From contig NC_081546.1 in assembly GCF_901000735.1 (NCBI RefSeq), positions 9,760,254-9,824,253 on the forward strand: DNA of 64,000 nucleotides, read 5' to 3'. This document shows, in pieces, positions 41,078 through 52,286 of the stretch. Numbering within the stretch: the first letter of the stretch is position 1; every line of letters starts with the position of its first letter. The position numbers were made by a program, and so were the translations under genes. Under the pieces are notes generated by a model. The model was not told the origin of the DNA, searched no databases, and saw only the letters and a list, made by a program, of their open reading frames with translations. This DNA comes from Corylus avellana (lineage: Eukaryota > Streptophyta > Magnoliopsida > Fagales > Betulaceae).

Positions 41078-41827
41078 GGTTACAACCAACTCTTGATTAT
41101 TATTATTATTATTATTTTAATAATGACTTATCCAATAATTTAGTTGGGACTAACATATCAACATTGTATAATAACTGTGTGATAAAATTACTAAAAATAC
41201 CATTTTTGCCGACCTACCAGCAGATTCTAATAAAGAAAAAGAAAAAGAAAAAAAAAAAAAAAAACTATATCTAAAATAAGAATACAAATAGTGATTAAAT
41301 ATTCATTGAACCCTAAAATCTGTTAGAAAAGATAAGGAGGTAGTTCTTGTTGGTAATGGGGATGGGGTTGGCCCAAACACTATTTATCACCATTTTCCAA
41401 AAAAATCAACATTAAAACATTCTAACTTTTTCACTTTTAATATCAAATCATTCACTTTTTATTATTATTCAAATAAAAAAATCACTACAAAACAAAATTT
41501 TTTCACTTTTCTATACTACTTTTTCATTTCTTTTATACCAAACATTCTTACTTTTTTTCACATCAATCTACATCAACTACAGTGTTTAGGCCATCCCATT
41601 TGCCAAACACCCCCTTATTGAACCCTTTTCGATTCAATATTTTAATTTCAATAAAAATAAATGAGTACTACCAAATTAAGTGTTTCAAATAATGATTATT
41701 TTGACATAGGTCTACTTTTGATCTAAATCAACTAAAATTAAATGGACTAACTATTGACTTGTTTTTGCTTAAAAAACAGGGTAAATTACATTTATTTTCT
41801 TCAAATTTTCATCTAGTTTGTAGTCTA

Positions 41828-41858
<31 letters not shown>

Positions 41859-42329
41859 TTGCCCTTCCAAACTATTTGTTATTATATTATCTATCATATG
41901 CTACCATATTTGTGATATAATATTTTCATATATTCTCAGCATATTATGAAAATATTTTTTACATGTTATGGTAATATTTACAACCATAATAGCTATTGTA
42001 AATATTCTAGCACATTTTAATTTCAAATATACAAATATTTGGTCCACTTAGTTAAGGCCAAATATTACTCCCACATCCAACCAAACTTATGTCCATTTAA
42101 ATCTCAAATGCAAAAAAGACCATTTTCACTATTGCACTTTTGTAGCTTTCTAAGTAAGTGACTTGGTCCACGCACTTACACTTGCATCATTTTTAGAATA
42201 CTCTATGCTCTTCAATTGCTAGAGAATCTTAACCATATAGTATTAAGAGACGTGATTTACATCATTTTTATATTCTCCTTTTATGTTTCTTCCATGTGGT
42301 TCATTTACAATGTCTGTGGCCGACAGCCA
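41078..42329. other. Intergenic, no gene recognised
   Basis: AT-rich. At 41780 gggtaaattacatttattttcttc resembles one arm of the foldback MITE family, but no partner arm is visible. Confidence 0.4.
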
Positions 42330-43520
42330 CCACAAACTTGTTACAATTCTCTCACCTTGAAAATTCTTGCCCTCAAGGCGGCGATAGGTTGTTTTCAATC
42401 ATTCTCCGCCCGCCCAAACAGCATTTTTGGCACTTTGCCCTTCCCACTGCACCAAAAATTCTTCCTTTTTTCTTGTTTCTTCTTGCTTGAGCACTTGTGT
42501 CCACATAACCATTGGACTAGATACATCGCACATTTCAACTTTATCCTGTTCAACTTTCACTGGACTCCAACAATTCTATATACCCTTGAAACACACCTTC
42601 ATGCCTCCATATAGAAGAACTCCCATAGAATACCATTGGACTCCTAACACCACCTCAAAGACCCCTAAGGGACAACAAATAGACATCCAACTTAAACTTA
42701 CTCCATTGAATTCCAATGAAAACCCTTGAACATCTTCCTTCACTTCTAATCATGTCACCAATAACGATCCTCACCTCAACACATTCATCTCCCTTCACAT
42801 CCAATCTAGCCCCCTTAGCCACCTTTGGATCAAGGAAGTAGTGGGTACTTCCTGTATCAACTAAAATATCCACCTATTTGAGATTAATTTTACCAATCAA
42901 TCTCATACTTTTAGGTTCAGGAGACCCTACAATAGCATGCAATGAAATCTTACTCCAACTACTCACCCCTTCTATAGGATCCCCCAAGTCGATTAGATTC
43001 CGTTTTATCCTATTTACTCTTTCACTATCATCCTCTACTTCTTTAATCAGGAATAGTTTGGGCCCTTTACATTTGTGATCATGCCCCCACTTATCATCAC
43101 ATTTAAAACACAACCCGTTCTACCCTTTTTCCTTCAATTGATCCTGTGTAAGCCTTTGCATTGGTAGTTCAGGCATCTGATCTGCCTTAACAACAGCAAC
43201 CAGTGAGCTATTACTATTGGACATACTAGACTTAGCTCCCTTTCTCATTACTGCTAGATTTTCATCTTGCATTTTGGCTAACCTAAATGCTGCCACTAAG
43301 TTAGGAGGGTTTAACATCCTCACAGATACCCTTATATCCTCCCTTAACCCATTTAAAAAAGTAGCTCAATTTGTGAGCTTCTGAGAGTCCACAGACTCTT
43401 ATTGAGATTTCCTCAAACTGAGTCTTGTAAGATTCAACAGAAGATACTTGGTGTAATCTTGTTAGAGCCTCCATTGGATCTTTATGTAGAGACCCAATCG
43501 TACAGGAGAAAAGCAAGCAT
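42330..43520 (-). pseudogene. Ty3/gypsy gag-protease remnant with most of pol deleted
   Basis: Reading leftwards: 43516-43301 encodes DPMEALTRLHQVSSVESYKT, QFEEISIRVCGLSEAHKL, the C-terminal gag core. After a frameshift near 43325 follows MLNPPNLVAAFRLAKMQDEN. 43113-42874 begins with a zinc knuckle (CFKCDDKWGHDHKC). 42873-42655 carries ILVDTGSTHYFLDPKVA, the aspartic protease active site. RT, RNase H and integrase do not follow. About 250 bp further left the minus strand reads CGCCTTGAGGGCAAGAATTTTC then AAGGTGAGAG, which resembles the end of pol and the polypurine tract of such elements. The element therefore looks internally deleted as well as frameshifted. Confidence 0.75.
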
Positions 43521-44206
43521 CAGTGGTAGAACCTTTTAACAAAATTTTAGAGACAAGTTATGTTTTCCTATATAATCTCAAACATGCTCATAATTTAGGA
43601 GGTCCATAGACTTTTCATTGTTTTGTAACAATACACTAGTCGACTAACACATCAATCGGCTAATTCCCTAGTGCTATTTCTTACAATTTCTCCTCTAAGG
43701 TTGGGTTTTTGGACTTGTTATGTGCCTGGTTGTTGGGCTTGCCTTGAGCCTGGCTAGTCAAGCTAATTGGTCCATGGGCCTAGGCCCTAGTGGTTGTAAA
43801 CGGGTATACCAGACAGACTATACCCGTACAGCAAGTTCACTTCTTTTTTTGGGTCCACTTCTTATGATAAATGCTAATGGCCTGTTTTCAATAGATGGGC
43901 TTCTATGGTTCTGATTCAAGTCCACATCACGTGCAGTTTGGTAGTCCACTGGATTTTATCTTCACGTCCCCCGATTCTCACGTCAGAATAAACCATTCAA
44001 ACATAACTCTACTGTCTTAATAACACACGCTTGACTCCACAAAAACAAAACAAAACAAAACAGGACTTCAACTTCATGTTGGGTTCTTAAAGGGCAGTAA
44101 AGGCCAAGAGAAAAGGACAAGCCGCCAGCCACTGAAGTGTGTAATTTGATTTTTTTTTTTTTTTTTAAACCGAAATAGTACTTAAAATACATGAAAATTA
44201 AAATGA
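43521..44206. other. Intergenic, no gene recognised
   Basis: A short frame at 43720-43914 has no known domain. The stretch next to 43520 may be the 5' part of the same gypsy remnant. Confidence 0.4.
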
Positions 44207-44653
44207 GGAAAAAATATATTTTACCCTTTTAAACTATTCACCCATTTGCACTTTGACCTCCAATATTTAAAAAGTGACACTTGATCCCTCCAAACTTCTA
44301 AATTGTTACAATTCAACTATTCTAACTTCTTTTTTCCAAAATACCCCTATCTCAAATTTTAAAAAAAAAAATTAATAATAATAAATTAAAAACTAAGGGG
44401 TGCTCGGTCTGGGGTGGCCGAAGCTACCCTTTGGCCCAAGCCACCCCTTAATTTTTAATTTTTTTTTTTTAAAAAAATTATTATTATTATTATTATTATT
44501 TTAATTTGGAATGGCGGCATTTTGGAGAAAAAAAAAAACATTCTTGAATTGTAACAATTTGAAAGTTTAAGAGACTCAAGTGTCACTTTTTAAATATTAA
44601 AGATTAAAGTACAAATGAATAAATAGTTCAGAAGAATAAAATGTATTTTTCGC
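44207..44653. mobile_element. Mutator-like foldback MITE, near-perfect 9-bp TSD
   Basis: The arms GGAAAAAATATATTTTACCC and, reversed, GCGAAAAATACATTTTATTC continue into a shared CTATT-ATTTG-ACTTT ... TTTAAAAAGTGACACTTGA sequence. The flanks are TTAAAATGA (44198-44206) and TTAAAATAA (44654-44662), 8 of 9 identical. The loop holds GGGGTGGCC and AT repeats. The arms are close to those of the element at 55492. Confidence 0.75.
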
Positions 44654-44828
44654 TTAAAATAAAACAAGCACAGACGAAACAAAAGGGCAAACCAACAGAA
44701 GCTATGGCCTCCCCCTATTTTGGAAATAACGACGACAACATGATTTAGTTTACGAGGGTGGGTCTATCGTTTTACTATCAAACAAATGATGCGTTGGAGG
44801 CAAGAGAATTGGTTGTCTCAATTACGAG

Positions 44829-45644
44829 CAGTAGTTTAATTATTGACTCCAATTCAGTCACTAACGTCTGAGGGGACTTCATTCATATATATATATATAT
44901 ATATATATATAGAAAAGAATATATAAGAGGGTTAAAAAAGGGTCCAATAGCTTCTAGATTGTATAGGCATCTCAAGTTCAAAAACATGTCAAACGGGATG
45001 AATCATGAACATGTCGGCAATAAATTCAGTAGCACAATTATCCTGTTACATTTGTAAATAGGCTAATTAATTAAGCAGCTCATAGATTAGCGAGAGCAGC
45101 TCTCCATCAGTCCCTCAACCAGGTGTGGTTGGAGGAGAGTCTTAGTTTTATTCAGGTATTTGCTGAGCAAGATAATTGTCAATAATTATCAATGAAAATA
45201 TCATGATTCCTTTTTTAAAAAAAAGTAACACCAACTGCATGAAAATCAATTAACTTAGCCAAGCCCATCATCAAAATTGACAAAGAATTCATGCTACTCT
45301 TACTATATGTTGTACATTATCTATATTTTTATTTAAGGGAACTTAACTTAATCCCCTAAATTTCCATCACTTTTGCAATATCCTCTATAAAGTTTAAAAA
45401 CTCTTAATTTAAAGTTTCAATTTAGTGTATTAAACTTCTAATTTTTTACAATGTCACTCCATGTTAGGTTTTTCCGTTAAATCCTGTCACTATTTCCAAA
45501 ATACCCTTGTTTTCTTATTAAAAAAAAAAAAAAAGTAGTTGCAAAGATTCAAGTGTAGGTATTTTTTCAAATTCCGTTAAATCCTGACCAAGGCATGAAT
45601 CTATGAATTTTTATTTTTTTATTTTTTTCAGTAGTTTAATTATT
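44829..45644. repeat. 800-bp interval bounded by a 16-bp direct repeat
   Basis: CAGTAGTTTAATTATT occurs at 44829-44844 and 45629-45644. A repeat of this length is typical of LINE target duplications. The interval holds the C-terminal end of a LINE (45066-45175), so the repeat may mark a 5'-truncated LINE insertion. It also holds a TA run at 44885-44910. The interpretation is tentative. Confidence 0.45.
45066..45190 (+). pseudogene. LINE RNase H C-terminal fragment
   Basis: The frame reads AHRLARAALHQSLNQVWLEE then SLSFIQVFAEQDN. This matches the end of plant LINE RNase H-like domains (AH-x-LA...VW-x-EE-x4-I). It is a short remnant and the rest of the LINE is missing. A related fragment lies at about 6060-6190. 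Confidence 0.65.
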
Positions 45645-45672
45645 CTTGAGAAGGAGGTTCTGAGGAGTTCTG

Positions 45673-46676
45673 ATGTTAATGGTGTTTCATATGGGTTACT
45701 GGATGTTGATCCTACCGGTTGCTCAGAAGAATTTAGTTCAGGATTTGAGAAATTTGTTTAGATCGGAGAAATCTCTAGGCACATTGCAGTATTTTGCTCC
45801 GTCTACTGAAGATGGAAGAATTGTTGTGAAACCACCGAAGGAGGCAATTGAGGAAGGTATCTCGAAATGGTCTCCTTCTTTGGTAGGTCAATTTCTTGAT
45901 AAACCTATTCCCTTCTATGTTGTGAAACATGTTGTGTATAGTTTATGGGCACAATATGGGAAAATTGAAGTGTTCTTGCTAGAAAATGGTTTGTATCTGT
46001 TCAAATTTGCGGATGACAAGACTAGAGATGAGGTTATGGAGGCAAAGTTATGGCATATAGCTAATAAGCCTCTAATTTTGCGAAAATGGACTCCAGGTAT
46101 GCAGCTTCTTAAGATATATATGTCTACTATTCCTGTTTGCATTAAGATGCATAATTTGCCTATTGAATTTTGGAATGCTACATGTTTGAGTTATGTGGCT
46201 AGTGGTGTTGGTAAGCCACTTTGTGTTGATTCTATTACTAAAGAGCAAATTAGGCTTGGATTTGCTAGGGTTTTGGTTTAAGTGAACATGGATTCTGCTT
46301 TTCCTAAAGAAGTCGAAGTCATTCGTGTTGATGGGGGTAGGGTAGTGGTGGGAATTGAATATCCTTGGTTACCTGTTAAATGCAAGAATTGCAGGTCTTT
46401 TGGTCATTTATCCCATGTATGTACAAAGGTTGAAAGGAAGGTTTGGATTCCTAAAAATGCTGATCCTATCTAGAAGGAGTTTCTAGTGAAGACTGGTGAT
46501 ATGGTGAGGAAGGCCACTGCAATAAAGAGTGCTGCTCCTAGTATTGTGGCCACAGACCAATGGAATGTGGTCAGTTCTGCTAAGAGAACCCCGGTGTCTA
46601 AGGATTCTATTAGGGATAGTCAGAGACATTGGGCCAATTCTTTTCATTGTTGGCTACGGCTGATGGTGGTGTAGTG
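45673..46676 (+). pseudogene. LINE ORF1 (DUF4283-like plus CCHC zinc knuckle)
   Basis: 45673-46281 encodes a region typical of plant LINE ORF1: ISKWSPSLVGQFLDKPIPFY ... ENGLYLFKFADDKTRDEVME ... LRKWTPGM ... IKMHNLPIEFWNATCLSYVASG-x-GKPL. After one TAA, the same frame continues IRVDGGRVVVGIEYPWLP then CKNCRSFGHLSHVC, a Cys-x2-Cys-x4-His-x4-Cys zinc knuckle. A TAG at 46471-46473 stands at DPI-stop-KEF. These proteins bind RNA. The N-terminus is truncated. Only one copy is present in the window because the duplicated part begins further downstream. Confidence 0.82.
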
Positions 46677-47910
46677 AGGGGTCCAGGTGCTTTTTCAACT
46701 TCTCTTCAAAATGTTATTGAAAATGCTTTGAATGAGGAAAGTGATAACCAATTGAAGGATAACGGAAAAGGTAAAATGGGGGGAGAGGAGGAGGTTTTGA
46801 TGAGGGGTTTCTCTCCTACTACATGAACTTTTTGATATAGAATGTGAGGGGTTTGAATCATTCCTCTAAACAACGGGAGGTAAAGAGTATGATACAAAGG
46901 CATAAGCTTAGTCTTATTTGTCTTATTGAAACTAGAGTGAAGGAGCATGAAGTTGAAAGGATTAAATCTTGTATAGTTCTTGAGTGGGATTATGTGTTTA
47001 ACTATGAGTTTCACTTTTTGGGGAGGATTTGGGTTTGTTGGAAGAAATCTATTTTGCAGTGACTGTCATTGATAAGAGTGATTAGAGTATTAATTGTGAG
47101 ATTAAATCTTTGCATAATAACTATTGTTGGTTTCACTCTTTTGTGTATGGAGCGAATAATGGTGTAGATCGAAAGATGTTGTGGGGAAATTTAAGTTCTA
47201 TGAAGTAAAAGTTTCTAATAATCCTTGGACGATTTGTGGAGATTTTAATGTGGTTCATTCTTTAGTTGAAAAGTGGGGTTCTACTAAGAGCAATTCTTAT
47301 GAAACTGAGTTTGGCGAATGCTTAAATGAGATTGAGGTTTTGGATTTTAATTTTAGTCGTTGCTTTTACACTTGGACAAACAAAAGTGAAGAACCTCGGT
47401 TTGTAGCAAGAAAATTGGATATGGTCTTGGCAAATGAATATTGGATGAGTTTGTTTGCGAGAACTATTGTAGAATTTCATCCTGGGGGAGTTTTAAATCA
47501 TTCCCCTGCTGTCATTTCAGTAGGCATTATGCAGAGTTTTGACCACCCTAAACCTTTTAAGTTTTTTAATTACTGGTTGGAGCATCAAGGGTTTTTGAAT
47601 TGGGTGGAAAAAGGGAGGACTACTCAAGTTGAGGCGCTTCCTATGTATAAGCTTTATGTCAAGCTTAAAGCTGTGAAAGTTGTGCTGAAGGAGTAGAATC
47701 TGGTTTGTTTTGATAATCTGAAACAAAAAATCATTTAGGATCGTGATAACCTATATCTTGCACAAAAAGAGGTTATTGATTCTTTTGGTAGGGCTAATAG
47801 TTTACTTAAGGAAAGGGAATGTTTACATGCCTATTTTTCCATAACTAAGGCTGAGGAATCCTTCTTGAAGTAGAAGGCTAGGAACCAATGGCTGCAATTG
47901 GGGGATCAAA

Positions 47911-48228
47911 ATAATAGTTTTTTCCATCGTTCTCTTAAAGTTCAGCATGCCAAGAACACTATTACTCATTTGTGGGATGAGTATGGTAATCGAGTAGAGG
48001 ATGTGGAGCAAATTAAGCAGGTGGCTAAGAGTTTTTACAATAAGTTATTGGGTACAAATCAGTTACAAAATAATAGTTTTTTCCATCGTTCTCTTAAAGT
48101 TTAGCATGCAAAGAACACTATTACTTATTTGTGGGATGAGTATGGTAATCGAGTAGAGGATGTGGAGCAAATTAAGCAAGTGGCTGAGAGTTTTTACAAG
48201 AAGTTATTGGGTTCAAATCAGTTACAGT
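47911..48228 (+). repeat. In-frame 159-bp tandem duplication in LINE ORF2 (copy 1)
   Basis: Units at 47911-48069 and 48070-48228 both encode NNSFFHRSLKV-x-HAKNTITxLWDEYGN. The second has TAG for Gln. The same duplication is in copy 2 (51802-52119), so it predates the split of the two copies. Confidence 0.88.
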
Positions 48229-48386
48229 TCACTGCTTCAAAGGCTAAACGAATTAGGCAGCTTATTTCTGTTGTCATTTCTATTGATCAAGCTGCTATGT
48301 TGGAAAAGGAGATTACTACAGCTGAGATTAAGGATACTTTATTTCATATGAAGGCTAATAAGGCCCCAAGCCCTGATGGTTTCTTT

Positions 48387-48536
48387 ACAGAATGAAAGAA
48401 ATCCTTAATGACAGCAACTACATCCTAAATGAAAGAAATACTTAATGGCAACAACTACATCCTTAATGGCAGCAACTACATCCTGACCAACGACAGACCA
48501 AGCAGACTTGAAGAAATCTATAGAGAAACCATCAGG
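48387..48536 (-). other. Microinversion inside the LINE reverse transcriptase (copy 1)
   Basis: On the plus strand the RT breaks off after PDGFF. On the minus strand from 48536 the missing piece reads PDGFSIDFFKSAWSVVGQDV then VAAIKDV, which is the expected continuation. The plus strand then resumes KKVNPSTIGDFRP. The 13-bp CCTGATGGTTTCT (48372-48384) recurs inverted at 48524-48536. A short tandem repeat (cttaatggcagcaactacatcc) occupies the left part. The same arrangement is in copy 2 (52278-52427). Confidence 0.82.
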
Positions 48537-49988
48537 TTAAGAAGGTTAATCCTTCTACTATAGGTGATTTTAGGCCCATTGCTTGCTGCAATGTTATCTA
48601 CAAGTGTATTACTAAAATCATTTCTAACAGAATGTTGCCTATTTTGGGAGATTTGGTTAGTATGAATCAATCTGCTTTCATCCATTTTAGAAAATGTTAT
48701 GGTGGCTCAGGAAATTGTTAGAAACGATCATAAGGACAGAGGGCAGCCTCGATGTACTTTGAAGATTGATTTGATGAAGGCTTATGATTATGTTGGTTGG
48801 GAGTTTCTGCTTCATTGTCTTCATTGTTTTGGTTTTCAACCAAATTTCTTAATTGGATTAAGGTATGCATTTCTTCTCCTAGATTTTTTGTGTCTTATTG
48901 GTACTATGGTTGGTTATTTTCAAGGAAAAAAGGGGTTGACGCAGGATGATCCTCTTTCTCCTTATATTTTTGTCATAGCCATGGAAGTTTTTTCAAGGAT
49001 TATAAGTGATCATACTGGTGGCAGTTTTGGTTTCAAGTTCCATCTAAAGTGTGTTAGTTTAAAGCTTACTCATCTTTGTTTTGCAAATGATCTTCTCATT
49101 TTTCCTGAGGCTAGTCTTAATTCTATCAAGATTATTAAGAATGCTCTACTAGAGTTTGAGGATTTGTCTGGTTTGAAATCTAATCCTTCAAAGAGTTCTT
49201 TCTTTTGTTCTGGTATTTCAGATAGAGTTAAGCATTCTCTGCTGGATGATCTGGGAATGATTGAAGGTCAATTCCCTATGAGATATCTTGGGGTTCCACT
49301 CATATCTTCTAGGCTTTCTACAACAGATTATGGGGGTTTGCTTAATATAATCACTGGTAGGTTTGACTCCTGGTTGTCTAAGAATCTCTCTTATGCAGGC
49401 AGGCTTCAATTGATTTCTTTTGTGCTTTACAGCTTACTAGTGTATTGGACAGGTATTTTCATTCTTCCTAAGAAGGTTTTTAAAGCTATTGAGCAAAAGT
49501 TCAACAGATTTCTTTGGAATGGGAAGACTGAAGGGTCTGCCAAGGCTAAAGTTTCTTGGGCTAATATTTGTTTCCCTAAGAAGGAGGTTGGTTTGGGGTT
49601 GAAGAGGCTTGAAGTTTGGAATCAGTCCTCTATGTTTAGGCATGTTTGGAGCCTTTTTTCTAGGTCGGGTTCCATTTGGGTGGCTTGGGTTAAGGAAAAT
49701 CTGTTGAAAAGAAAGAGTTTTTGGAGTGTTGGAATACCTCAAAATTGTTCTTGGAATTGGAGAAAGATTCTGAAACTAAGGGATATTGCTAGGAGATTCT
49801 TGAGGTTTGAGGTTGGAAATGGGGAACACATTCATCTTTGGTTGGATTGGTGGCATCCTGCTGGAGTTTTGTTTGAGCAATATGGTTATAGGGCTGTTTA
49901 TGATGCTCAAAGTAGTTTGGAAGATAATCTTTCATCTGTTAATAAAAATGGTAATTGGTTCTGGAGGCCAGCTAGATCAGAGGCATTG

Positions 49989-50088
49989 NNNNNNNNNNNN
50001 NNNNNNNNNNNNNNNNNNNNNNNNNNNNNNNNNNNNNNNNNNNNNNNNNNNNNNNNNNNNNNNNNNNNNNNNNNNNNNNNNNNNNNNN
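49989..50088. other. Assembly gap (100 N) between the two LINE copies
   Basis: Exactly 100 N. The sequence resuming at 50089 starts at the same point as 46686, and the sequence ending at 49988 ends at the same point as 53875. Confidence 0.98.
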
Positions 50089-50242
50089 GGTGCTTTTTCA
50101 ACTTCTCTTCAAAATGTTATTGAAAATGCTTTGAATGAGGAAAGTGATAACCAATTGAAGGATAACGGAAAAGGTAAAATGGGGGGAGAGGAGGAGGTTT
50201 TGATGAGGGGTTTCTCTCCTACTACATGAACTTTTTGATATA

Positions 50243-52286
50243 GAATGTGAGGGGTTTGAATCAGGGGCGGAGCCAGGAAATTTTATGGAAGGGGGCCAGC
50301 CAAAATTTTTTTTCGGTTCTTTAGAATTTTTTTTATTAAAAAAAATTATTTTAGTTGTTTTTTATGAACTAAAGACTACTGTAAAGGCAAAAAAAAATGA
50401 ACATTTGAAAGTAAGGGCCAAAAAAAAAATAAAAAAAAAAAATTAGTGGGTATGGGCCAACAAAATTAAAAATAAAACCAAAAAATTTTATTGGATATGG
50501 CCAAAAAATTTAAAAATAGGGCCAATTTTTTTTTTTTTTTTTTTTTTTGGAAGGGGCCAAATGACTAACATTAAAACTTTAATTTTACTTTTTTTACTTT
50601 TTTTTTTATTATTTTTTTAACTTATAATTTTTTTTCCCCTTATTTTGGGGTTTTTATTTTTATTTTTTACTTATAATTTTTTTTTCCTTATTTTGGGGGG
50701 GGACCATGGCCCACCCCGGTCCCCCCCTCCCTCCGTCTCTGGTTTGAATCATTCCTCTAAACAACGGGAGGTAAAGAGTATGATACAAAGGCATAAGCTT
50801 AGTCTTATTTGTCTTATTGAAACTAGAGTGAAGGAGCATGAAGTTGAAAGGATTAAATCTTGTATAGTTCTTGAGTGGGATTATGTGTTTAACTATGAGT
50901 TTCACTTTTTGGGGAGGATTTGGGTTTGTTGGAAGAAATCTATTTTGCAGTGACTGTCATTGATAAGAGTGATTAGAGTATTAATTGTGAGATTAAATCT
51001 TTGCATAATAACTATTGTTGGTTTCACTCTTTTGTGTATGGAGCGAATAATGGTGTAGATCGAAAGATGTTGTGGGGAAATTTAAGTTCTATGAAGTAAA
51101 AGTTTCTAATAATCCTTGGACGATTTGTGGAGATTTTAATGTGGTTCATTCTTTAGTTGAAAAGTGGGGTTCTACTAAGAGCAATTCTTATGAAACTGAG
51201 TTTGGCGAATGCTTAAATGAGATTGAGGTTTTGGATTTTAATTTTAGTCGTTGCTTTTACACTTGGACAAACAATAGTGAAGAACCTCGGTTTGTAGCAA
51301 GAAAATTGGATATGGTCTTGGCAAATGAATATTGGATGAGTTTGTTTGCGAGAACTATTGTAGAATTTCATCCTGGGGGAGTTTCAAATCATTCCCCTGC
51401 TGTCATTTCAGTAGGCATTATGCAGAGTTTTGACCACCCTAAACCTTTTAAGTTTTTTAATTACTGGTTGGAGCATCAAGGGTTTTTGAATTGGGTGGAA
51501 AAAGGGAGGACTACTCAAGTTGAGGCGCTTCCTATGTATAAGCTTTATGTCAAGCTTAAAGCTGTGAAAGTTGTGCTGAAGGAGTAGAATCTGGTTTGTT
51601 TTGATAATCTGAAACAAAGAATCATTTAGGATCGTGATAACCTATATCTTGCACAAAAAGAGGTTATTGATTCTTTTGGTAGGGCTAATAGTTTACTTAA
51701 GGAAAGGGAATGTTTACATGCCTATTTTTCCATAACTAAGGCTGAGGAATCCTTCTTGAAGTAGAAGGCTAGGAACCAATGGCTGCAATTGGGGGATCAA
51801 AATAATAGTTTTTTCCATCGTTCTCTTAAAGTTCAGCATGCCAAGAACACTATTACTCATTTGTGGGATGAGTATGGTAATCGAGTAGAGGATGTGGAGC
51901 AAATTAAGCAGGTGGCTAAGAGTTTTTACAATAAGTTATTGGGTACAAATCAGTTACAAAATAATAGTTTTTTCCATCGTTCTCTTAAAGTTTAGCATGC
52001 AAAGAACACTATTACTTATTTGTGGGATGAGTATGGTAATCGAGTAGAGGATGTGGAGCAAATTAAGCAAGTGGCTGAGAGTTTTTACAAGAAGTTATTG
52101 GGTTCAAATCAGTTACAGTTCACTGCTTCAAAGGCTAAACGAATTAGGCAGCTTATTTCTGTTGTCATTTCTATTGATCAAGCTGCTATGTTGGAAAAGG
52201 AGATTACTACAGCTGAGATTAAGGATACTTTATTTCATATGAAGGCTAATAAGGCCCCAAGCCCTGATGGTTTCTTTACAGAATGA
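50243..52286 (+). pseudogene. LINE ORF2 5' part, copy 2: endonuclease, split by a hAT element
   Basis: Same content as copy 1: the endonuclease start NVRGLN is interrupted at 50262 and resumes at 50750. GDFNVV lies near 51132 and KAPSPDG near 52254. Shared stops include TAG at 51585, 51627, 51762 and 51992. One difference is NHSPAV preceded by GVS here and by GVL in copy 1. Non-functional. Confidence 0.85.
50262..50741. mobile_element. Non-autonomous hAT element, 480 bp, 8-bp TSD
   Basis: The ends are CAGGGGCGGAG and CTCCGTCTCTG (reversed CAGAGACGGAG). GTTTGAAT flanks both sides (50254-50261 and 50742-50749). Copy 1 of the LINE shows the empty site with a single GTTTGAAT (46851-46858). The length difference between the copies (484) equals 480 plus 8 minus the 4-bp deletion elsewhere in copy 2. 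CAG...CTG termini and 8-bp duplications are hAT hallmarks. The interior is A/T homopolymer-rich with gggccaa repeats and does not code. Confidence 0.93.

Larger units (their letters stand above)
45650..49988 (+). mobile_element. Degenerate L1-type LINE, copy 1 (cut by an N gap)
   Basis: The order is ORF1 with DUF4283-like domain and zinc knuckle (45673-46676), endonuclease (46829-47696), RT (48129-49988), then the gap. The missing 3' part corresponds to 53876-54535 of copy 2. The segment 46686-49988 matches 50089-53875 nearly base for base, apart from one 488-bp insertion in copy 2, a 4-bp indel and scattered substitutions. Several stops make it inactive. Confidence 0.88.
46829..49988 (+). 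pseudogene. LINE ORF2, copy 1: endonuclease and reverse transcriptase
   Basis: The endonuclease starts at stop-N-V-R-G-L-N (46838), where the family has WNVRGLN. Further on come IETRVKE and ICGDFNVV (GDFN), RFVARKLDMVLAN and NHSPAVI; the usual SDHSP is altered to NHSP. The RT begins near KANKAPSPDGF (48350-48380), passes a microinversion, and continues NPSTIGDFRPIACCNVIYKC, TLKIDLMKAYDYVGWEF, LTQDDPLSPYIFVIAMEV and LCFANDLLIF. The catalytic FADD is FAND here. ENVMVAQEIVRN at 48695 keeps the ancestral frame that copy 2 has lost. Stops within the endonuclease and linker are mostly TAG. Truncated by the gap at 49989. Confidence 0.87.

Noticed and set aside
43720..43914. 64-residue ORF
   Set aside because: No domain or conserved motif; lies between a gypsy remnant and a MITE.
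45336..45640. Another foldback MITE
   Set aside because: GGAACTTAACTTAATCCCC resembles a left arm, but no inverted partner or 9-bp duplication could be found.
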